Shown here piece by piece: positions 53,913 to 60,000 of a stretch of DNA of 60,000 bases; within the stretch, counting starts at the first letter, position 1; each line of letters opens with the position of its first letter. The notes under the pieces are model-generated. The model saw only the letters and a program-made list of their open reading frames with translations, was not told the DNA's origin and searched no databases. The DNA is taken from positions 18,102,848 through 18,162,847 of the forward strand of contig NC_045141.1 of NCBI RefSeq assembly GCF_008831285.2, read 5' to 3'. A program made the position numbers and the translations under genes. The DNA comes from Nymphaea colorata (lineage: Eukaryota; Streptophyta; Magnoliopsida; Nymphaeales; Nymphaeaceae).

Positions 53913-55966
53913 TACCAGGCTTTCATATACTAGATATTGATAGGAATCACTTGTTGATTCCAAAGAGGTCAAATAGTAGAGATTAAGATACAAATATAGA
54001 AGTCAATCTATTTTTTCAAGAATCTAAAATACCCTGAAAGGAGACAAGGGGTTTTGTTTAAGGAAACTCATTTGTTTCCCCTTTTTTCTTTCTCTCTCTC
54101 TCTCCCCACCCTCCTTTGAAAGATATTTCAAACTCATTTAATCTCCATGTTTGATCTCCTTGGAATCGATGGCTCAAATGATTCTCATCAAGTATGGTAT
54201 ATGAAGGCCTATAGCTAAGGTTGGAAAGTCTACCTTGTGCAGTTCATTGCTGCATGTCCAAATGATGATAAAACAGGTCCCGTGGACAGTCAAGATGGTC
54301 ATTACGATATGACCTAACCAAATGTGATACTTAACACTCTCTTCAAAAGTAAGGCCAGCCAGCTTCAACAGCACGGACCCCCTTGACACGGGGATGAACA
54401 GAAATGCAGCACATAAGACACCAACTATCCCCAACCAAGATGATGCACGTTCCAATTTTGCTTGCCATCTGCAAAGACCTAACAGCTTTAGGAACTGGAA
54501 TTGCAGCAAAACCCCAAACATGAATATAGTGGCGATCAATGCTAATGTTTTTCTGCCTTGATTATCATTGAAACCGTCAACTAGAAATGACTGATTATTT
54601 TCAAAGCTACGAAGTGCCAATGAAGTTATTACCAATAACAAATAAGCCACTCTTAAGGTAGGAGATATGAATGCTTACTTTAATGCATAGTGACAGAAAA
54701 CGCGTTTTTTTTGGAAAAAACATGACAAATTAAATGACTGTTTAAAACTAAAAAAAAAAAAACTCATTTTTTTTTAAAATACGTTAAAAACGAAATTTTT
54801 TATTGTATTATTTAATTTTTTTTTTCAGTTTTTTTAATGCCAAACAGTTTTTTTTTCATTTTTCTTTTTTTTTTCTTGTTGCAAATTTAATTATCTTGTC
54901 ATGTTTGTGTTATTAGTTTCTCGCTTATTGTATTTTTCCCTCATTTTTTATTTTTTTAAAATTTTTAAAAATTTACACTATTTTTCCTTTTTTTTCAAGC
55001 TCACCATATTATACTAAAAAAAAAACCTTTCCATTTAAAACTTCGAGATGTTATTTGTGACTATTTATTGTATTGTAATTGTAGTCAACTCCTGTCATCC
55101 TAGTGGCTGGTAGCATGTAACTCAGGTGAAGGCCTTTGAACCCTAAGAACCTTTATGTGGGCAAGTGTGGTGAAACTCTTAACAAGGGGCCGAACTCATG
55201 ATTGACCATTTACTACCTAAGATCCTTTCTGGTTGTTTTAACTGGCACCTCGAGTCCAAGTTACCGCTAGACCTGATTAGATGTACTATGGTGAAAACAA
55301 TTCTGTGAAAATAGACCCAATACAATTTTCTAGACTTTTTTTAATAATTTTCGCAAAGAATGAAACATCATGGGCACTATTTCATCTTTTATGCCTGAAA
55401 GGCTGAAACAGTCATAAGCATAGCCATAATAAGGATTCCAATTATAGTAACAATATGACGGTGATGACAATAAAGACTTGAAGGCAGCTATCCGATTAAG
55501 CAAATGCAACTAGAACTTCACAAGCTCCCAATTATGATGTAAAGCATCAAGGCCAAAGGCTCTCTCTCTCTCTCCTCCCCACCCCCACCCTTCATTCTCT
55601 CTCTCTCTCTCTTTCTCTATCTCTACTACACACATTTTTTATATATGGTCATATACTGTCTTATCTTAGAGAGAAAAAACATGCCTTTCATGGCTTGAGC
55701 AGAAAGTGATAGCCATGATACATACATACATACAGGCACACACACACACATATATATGGCAACTGAGTAAACCAGCCTTATTTTAGAACAGAAATTTTCA
55801 GTCTTATTTTCAAGCTCCCCTCTTCGGTCGAGCATTTAATCAGGCTCGCAGGATTAACCAATCCTAGAGTAGAAAGGATGGTTGTGACAAAGGAAAATGA
55901 AAAAGAAGAAACCGATGAAAAAGTTGGGTGAAAGGGTGAGAAAAGAAAGAAAAGTGAGAAAAACCA

Positions 55967-56047
<81 letters not shown>

Positions 56048-58454
56048 CAGAGAAAGAAGGAGAGGGGGTGGATTACCACATAGACTTGCACGACTCTGTA
56101 TCACTCACTCTCTCCTCCTTTTCTCAGAATCTCAGTGCATGTGCCCTCTCAATCCATGTCTCCATAAGCACTTAAGTACCGACTTCAACCATCAAAATGG
56201 TTAGGTGATTCTTTGAACTTTTCAAAGGTTCGGTGGTTTTTATTCTTTATGATAATTTCCATATAAGTCGGTCGTTCCCATAACTGTTGATGTAGCATAA
56301 CAAGTTGATGATATGAGGGCACACAATTGAAGAGAAAAGAAAAAGAACCCCACATTTGAAGACACATATCCAGAAGAAAATGAGCTACCCAGACATCTGT
56401 TAAGTATGTGCATATCTGTGTGTATCAACCTGACAAAATCAAGAAAGCTGTGGTGTTGAAAAAAAAATGACGACGTGAAAGTTTAAAATGGTGAGGCCTC
56501 ACAGTTGGGCACCATCTTCGGCCTTGGTGATCTTTGGAAGATTGACCCCGAGGTACACCGTGAAGCACCAAATAAGGAGAGCAACAAACATCAATGCAAG
56601 CGCTAGTTCCAGCGCGCTGATCACCCCCAAGGGGCCCTTCACCAAAAAGGGACGGGTCCACCAGCTACCTCCATTAATCCGTCGCTTCTTGTTACTTACT
56701 CTGCAATCATAAATATGGTTGGTTTGAGTAACGTTTTGGAACAAATCTGATAGAGAATTTTTTTTTTTTTTTGGCAATGAATGTAAATAATTATGGCTTT
56801 GAAATTTTCGTTTCTTGCCTCTATAACATTCAAATTAATCTGGTTTCCAACAGATTTAGGTGTTCTGAACACCAATATTTGCATGGCTAGCATTGACTCT
56901 AGCTGGTAAATAGAACACAACGCCCGATGGCGTACACTACATCTAAAATGAAATCCAGTAGTTTAACCGAGTACCAGAATAATGTTTATAGTAGGCTCTG
57001 CGGTACTTCGCGTGATCCACAAACGTATTCTTGTATTGATAATGGTGTCCCTCCAACTATTTGGTTCTAGTAGTTTAACCTCGCCCCACGACAAGATGTG
57101 TTCCTTGGCCTCAAATAAGAGTGGGTTTCACCAGTCCTGTCTGTTCCATGTTTTACAAGATGGACTCACTCTACCATGCCCCATCCCTTTAGGTATGGGC
57201 GTATTAAGGGGCGGAGCCCCGGCGATGGCAGGGACCATGGCCGCCCCTGATATTTTTGGGGGAAAAAATATTATTATTATATTTTTCAAACATTTTACTT
57301 TCGCCTATTTAAAACTTTCAATAATTATTGTTTAGCCCCGACAAAAATTTTGAAAAATATATTTTTGGCCTCCCACGAAAAAAATTCCTCAACCCTGGGA
57401 ATACAGGGCTTAAGTGATCCTAACGATGGCCAATTATAGGTCTTGATCCTAACGGTGGCCAATTATAGGTCAGATTGCTCTTAAAGTATTTTTCTGTTTA
57501 AAAAGTTTTTAAAAGGTAGGGATTTATTATAATTTTCTTTAAAAAAGAGGCTGATATTAGATATAGGCTGAATCAGGCGGTTGATTCAGACAGCGTGTTG
57601 GCCGATATTTAAAATTTTACATATTGGCCTTGGCCATGGAACCAAAACAGCATAAAATATACTTAAGATATGATACTGACGGGATAAATAAACTTAAACT
57701 GAAAGAAGAAAGAAAAATTCATCGTGGTCAGGAAGGAAACTTAAAAACCCACGGAATTTGCTAGGAGACAATGAGGTCCGCAGGAAATTTCGTGCATATA
57801 CGTGGCACGAATTGGCATGCTTCCTGTCATGCAGGGGGCTTCTAAAATGGGTTTTGCTTTTCTATGGTGAAACGTGTGGGCTCTTAAGAAAGTAGGGATT
57901 TCATATCTATTTGGTAGGCCATTCAGATCTTTTCTCCAATGTTTCACCGGCTGTGCGAAGGAAGCTGGAACAAACAACTAAAGTCTCTATTTCTCTCTCT
58001 CTCTCTGTGAGTACCTTCCCGATGGAGAATGATCTTTCTCCTTCAGGTGGAGATACATGCAACCTAAAACAGAGATCAGCATCATCGGAAAGCAGTAGAC
58101 TAGGATGTTGGCACCTGCAAAATATATCCCAAATTAATTAAAAACAAAAAAGGTTACCACAGTCCGTATAAAGATAGATAAACACACATATAGAACAGTC
58201 CTAAAAATGTTCGGCATCCCTGCCTGTAGTTAGCAGAACAAAAAAAACAGAGAAAATAGAGAACAAGAAAACAAAGAAGTTGAGAGGACATTCAGACCAG
58301 AAGTGCCGAAATACGTAGAGTTTGTGCGTGCTCTCAACTGCACTCTCCACTGTCTGCGCCAAAGATTTGTGGGCATCACAATCCACATCATAAGCCATCC
58401 TATGAACGTGATGGCCATCACAAACTTCAGCACGTGTGCTACTGTTCTTCCCAT
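49647..58454 (-). CDS. Ferric reduction oxidase (FRO2/4/5-type ferric-chelate/cupric reductase), 8 exons
   Basis: The exons, in transcript order, are 58454-58298, 58114-58015, 56700-56503, 54468-54234, 52545-52218, 51822-51570, 51428-50728 and 49786-49647. All introns are GT-AG and phases agree throughout, giving 703 aa, the usual FRO length. FROs pass electrons from cytosolic NAD(P)H through FAD and two hemes to extracellular Fe(III) or Cu(II). Visible features are a first membrane helix at about 10-30; YHIWLGH and VHG with His200 and His214; FFYTHQLY and FHVG with His274 and His287, four candidate heme ligands; an FAD-binding HPFT at 362-365; a GGAGITP nucleotide site at 433-439; two C-terminal membrane helices at about 540-620; and a VLVCGP motif near 671-675. 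The ATG at 58454 is the only in-frame start after an upstream stop. The FRO2/4/5 assignment is by overall resemblance; paralogue identity is uncertain. Confidence 0.93.
49787..50727 (-). other. FRO intron 7 (941 bp)
   Basis: The intron separates the codon of Lys658 and precedes the 46-residue terminal exon. It holds two adjacent hairpins (see the separate entry), a triplet GATCAGT tandem near 50197-50215 and a GT/TA tract near 50641-50670. The open frames in it carry no family motif. Confidence 0.85.
50115..50182. other. Two adjacent hairpins in FRO intron 7
   Basis: The first is GTACTC-TCAT-GAGTAC at 50115-50130, a perfect 6-bp stem. The second at 50155-50182 has a 12-bp stem (TGAGTTGCTCAA against TTGAGCGACTCA) with one T-C mismatch, which becomes a G-U or A-C pair depending on the strand transcribed, and a 4-nt ATTG loop. 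They could be chance palindromes. Confidence 0.45.
52866..53215. mobile_element. TA-flanked MITE (Tc1/mariner-like by target duplication) in FRO intron 4
   Basis: The termini GGTCAGGGACAAAAACCAG and, from the other end, GGTCAGGGATACAAACCAG form an inverted repeat of about 27-30 bp with few mismatches. Both ends are directly flanked by TA, the target duplication of Tc1/mariner elements; pairing extends weakly outward (CCAAT/CCATT). The 350-bp interior is AT-rich and non-coding. The left flank is a (TA)n tract, a typical TA target. A second diverged copy lies at 59360-59650. Confidence 0.7.
53240..53296. repeat. (TC)n-(TA)n compound microsatellite
   Basis: About 34 bp of TC repeats run directly into about 23 bp of TA repeats, next to the MITE in FRO intron 4. 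Confidence 0.95.
53296..53420 (-). repeat. Interspersed GGGGCC-rich repeat, copy in FRO intron 4
   Basis: Read on the minus strand, a GC-rich block (AGGGGCAGGGGCCGTGG) is followed by an AT-rich stretch. Near its end is GGCCCCTGCAACGAAAAAATC, then AACTCTGCCA. The same order is seen in the + strand copy at 57203-57400. The parent element is not visible. Confidence 0.5.
53591..53710. repeat. Exact 2 x 60-bp tandem duplication
   Basis: Two identical 60-bp units (53591-53650 and 53651-53710) start CACTGGGAGG and end TCCGGCCTGC. They lie inside FRO intron 4, well away from splice sites. Identity suggests a very recent event. The GC-rich content contrasts with the AT-rich intron. Confidence 0.95.
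53760..53910. repeat. Two (TA)n microsatellites
   Basis: Tracts at 53760-53801 and 53877-53910 are separated by 75 bp; the second is preceded by GATA repeats. They lie in FRO intron 4. Confidence 0.95.
54469..56502 (-). other. FRO intron 3 (2034 bp)
   Basis: The intron contains a homopolymer-rich stretch (54700-55030). It also has a weak inverted repeat between ACATGACAAATTAAAT near 54720 and its diverged complement near 54885-54905, two CT-rich tracts at 55560-55625 and the long (TA)n tract at 55968-56044. A tRNA-derived SINE was considered around 55090-55160. No coding similarity was seen. Confidence 0.8.
55968..56044. repeat. Long (TA)n microsatellite
   Basis: An unbroken 77-bp TA tract in FRO intron 3, the longest microsatellite in the window. 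The true length may be uncertain because such tracts are prone to sequencing slippage. Confidence 0.95.
57203..57400 (+). repeat. Interspersed GGGGCGGAGCC repeat, copy in FRO intron 2
   Basis: The segment opens with AGGGGCGGAGCCCCGGCG, continues with GGCAGGGACCATGGCC and ends in GGCCTCCCACGAAAAAAATTC. It shares order and end motifs with the copy at 53296-53420, which lies in the opposite orientation. This kind of GGCGGAGCC/GGCCATGGCC repeat is familiar in plant genomes as transposon debris. Its class cannot be set from here. Confidence 0.5.
57416..57473. repeat. 2 x 29-bp tandem duplication
   Basis: The unit GATCCTAACGATGGCCAATT... occurs twice at a 29-bp step, with an A/G difference in the middle and divergence in the last two bases. 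Confidence 0.9.
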
Positions 58455-58664
58455 TGTCTCAATCCTTCTCCTTGACGCCACAATAGCACGGGCAGCCAAA
58501 AGAGAGAGAAATTGAAGGCTCACTTTTCTTTTTCTTCTGCAGAAACGAGCAAAGGGTCATGGGATCTTATAAGCCACGCGAACTTGAGAGAGTTTCCTCA
58601 TACTTGACATGTGGCCTTCTTCATGACTCATTTTTACCAAATGAATGTCCATAGTGCATGCTTC

Positions 58665-58719
<55 letters not shown>

Positions 58720-59655
58720 TAAGCTGATTTAAATTTTAAAGTAAACTGATTTCGGGCCAATTTTAGTTACTTAATCCACAAGTCCAATTATAAATTAATT
58801 TATGTCTCAAATAAATCATATAATCTTTTATTCTGAATAGGAAGGAGAAAACAGACATATGGTACTCAGCAAGAATTATTATTATTTTCTATAACAATCA
58901 TTTACAAGTTTCTATGATTTCAAATTTCAACATAAATGTATAAAGAATAAGTGGTTTTGTATTATAGACATGTCATTTCAAAAATTGTATTATATATAGC
59001 CATTGACTGAAGGAAGCTCATGTTCTCATGCAGTTTAAGATTGTCAACCACTTCCTCATGCACTGCTGTGGCAGAAGTTACGTGACATATGCATGAAGTG
59101 CTTTGCGATTTTGTTTTCACTGAATTTATGGAATATTTTGGTCTCCTACTCCTTTAGCAGAGCTAAATTGCAGGTGTACAGAATTACCTGATTATATACA
59201 GTTGAAATATTTTGATTCTTTTGAGATGAATCATTTGGTCAATTTGATAGGACAGTTTCAAGAGTAATTCCCTTGAAATACCATATGTGTGTGTGTGTGT
59301 GTGTGTGTGTATAAATATATAAAGAGAAAGAGAAGAGATAGAGAAAAGGTCCTAGGTCACTTAGGTTTAGGAATAAAAATCAGACGTTTTAAAAACAGAG
59401 TATCAAAGTACCTTGTATACAATCTAACTTAATAGATATGATCTCCAAAGTTAAGAATAATTTGACAGAAACATATATTACGTCAATTATTTTTTGAGTT
59501 TGTCTGTGTTTTATAATTATTAAAACTTACATGACCCTTACGACATCGAGATTTTGGTAGTAGAAAAAATCAATTTTTCATGAAAATAAATAGAATTTAG
59601 ATCAAGTTTTTGTGTACTAAAGTAATATTTATAAACATGTCAGCATGTCTATATA

Positions 59656-59698
<43 letters not shown>

Positions 59699-60000
59699 CA
59701 TGCATATATATAGTATATATAATGTTACATATTATGTTATAAAGTATAAACAACACATTGATGTCTCTAAATTGACTAAAAAATTGTGTTGATTCGATAT
59801 AGTTTAACACCATATCCAGTCATCCAACAACACTGTAGAACCTTATAACTTAAATCGAAAAAAAAATCGCATTTACTTATAACAATCTGGCCTTTTGGTG
59901 GTACTTGGAAGAGAAGAGAAACCACATCTGATATTCACGGCATTAGTTTTTTTAGTTAGCCTATTTGATTCAGATTCATATTGCATTTTTGGTAGATTCA
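58455..60000 (-). promoter_or_regulatory. Upstream region of FRO (promoter side)
   Basis: This flank carries a (TA)n-(GA)n compound tract at 58666-58720, a (GT)n tract at 59285-59311 and an (AC)n-(TA)n tract at 59661-59697. A short unrelated frame starting near 58551 (minus) is out of frame with FRO and could act as an upstream ORF if transcription starts above it. No TATA box could be separated from the (TA)n tract, and no iron-response element was recognised. Confidence 0.4.
59360..59650. mobile_element. Diverged relative of the intronic TA-flanked MITE
   Basis: TTAGGTTTAGGAATAAAAATCAGAC resembles the left end of the element at 52866. Matching words follow in the same order: ATCTAACTTAATAGATATGATC, then GATTTTGGTAGTAGAAAAA with TCAATTTTTCAT, then ATTTATAAACATGT. 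No right terminal repeat is recognisable, so this is a decayed or truncated copy with approximate limits. Confidence 0.45.

Larger units (their letters stand above)
56701..58014 (-). other. FRO intron 2 (1314 bp)
   Basis: The intron holds a GGGGC-rich interspersed repeat at 57203-57400 and a 29-bp tandem duplication at 57416-57473. No exon-like sequence was seen beyond the boundaries used in the FRO model. Confidence 0.8.

Noticed and set aside
55778-56175. Frames translating (TA)n as Ile-Tyr repeats
   Set aside because: They are pure microsatellite translation without biological meaning.
58455-58523. FRO start at 58523
   Set aside because: The codon there is GTG, not ATG; the first in-frame ATG is at 58454, and the frame is closed by a stop further upstream.

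Overview
The window is nuclear DNA from a flowering plant. Spliced genes with GT-AG introns encode plant-type proteins: a chloroplast-targeted NTF2-like protein, a plant deSI/PPPDE protease and a ferric reduction oxidase. The intergenic DNA is AT-rich, with long (TA)n and (CT)n tracts and short inverted-repeat transposons. The species cannot be named from this sequence. There are no bacterial genes, CRISPR arrays or viral genes.

Layout. (1) Positions 1-33794 are one uninterrupted head-to-tail satellite array. Its unit is a higher-order repeat (HOR) of about 1405 bp built from six related monomers of 228-242 bp. There are 24 full copies plus 58 bp of a 25th, and the array continues past the left edge. 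The six monomers read A-B-C-A'-B'-C', so the unit is itself a duplicated trimer, and shared private variants suggest a further period of three units (about 4.2 kb). All ORFs here are shadows of the repeat. The last 3.9 kb carries many private indels. (2) Positions 33795-33894 are a 100-N assembly gap. (3) Positions 33970-34350 (-) are the first coding exon of an NTF2/SnoaL-like plastid protein whose remaining exons run into the gap. (4) Positions 34561-40900 are gene-poor, with microsatellites, a possible CACTA-type end and two hAT-like MITEs. (5) Positions 41168-46165 (+) hold a complete four-exon deSI-like (PPPDE) protease gene, 259 aa. (6) Positions 46166-49549 are the spacer between two convergent genes. 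(7) Positions 49647-58454 (-) hold a complete eight-exon ferric reduction oxidase gene (FRO2/4/5 type, 703 aa). Its long introns carry a TA-flanked MITE, tandem duplications and long (TA)n tracts. (8) Positions 58455-60000 are FRO upstream DNA with microsatellites and a decayed relative of the MITE.

The three genes are ordinary, functionally unrelated plant genes and do not form a cluster. The most notable content is the nested, TE-free satellite array and its junction with single-copy genes across a gap. Exon boundaries were read by hand from splice sites and reading-frame phase. Statements about gene families rest on recognised motifs, not on a database search.
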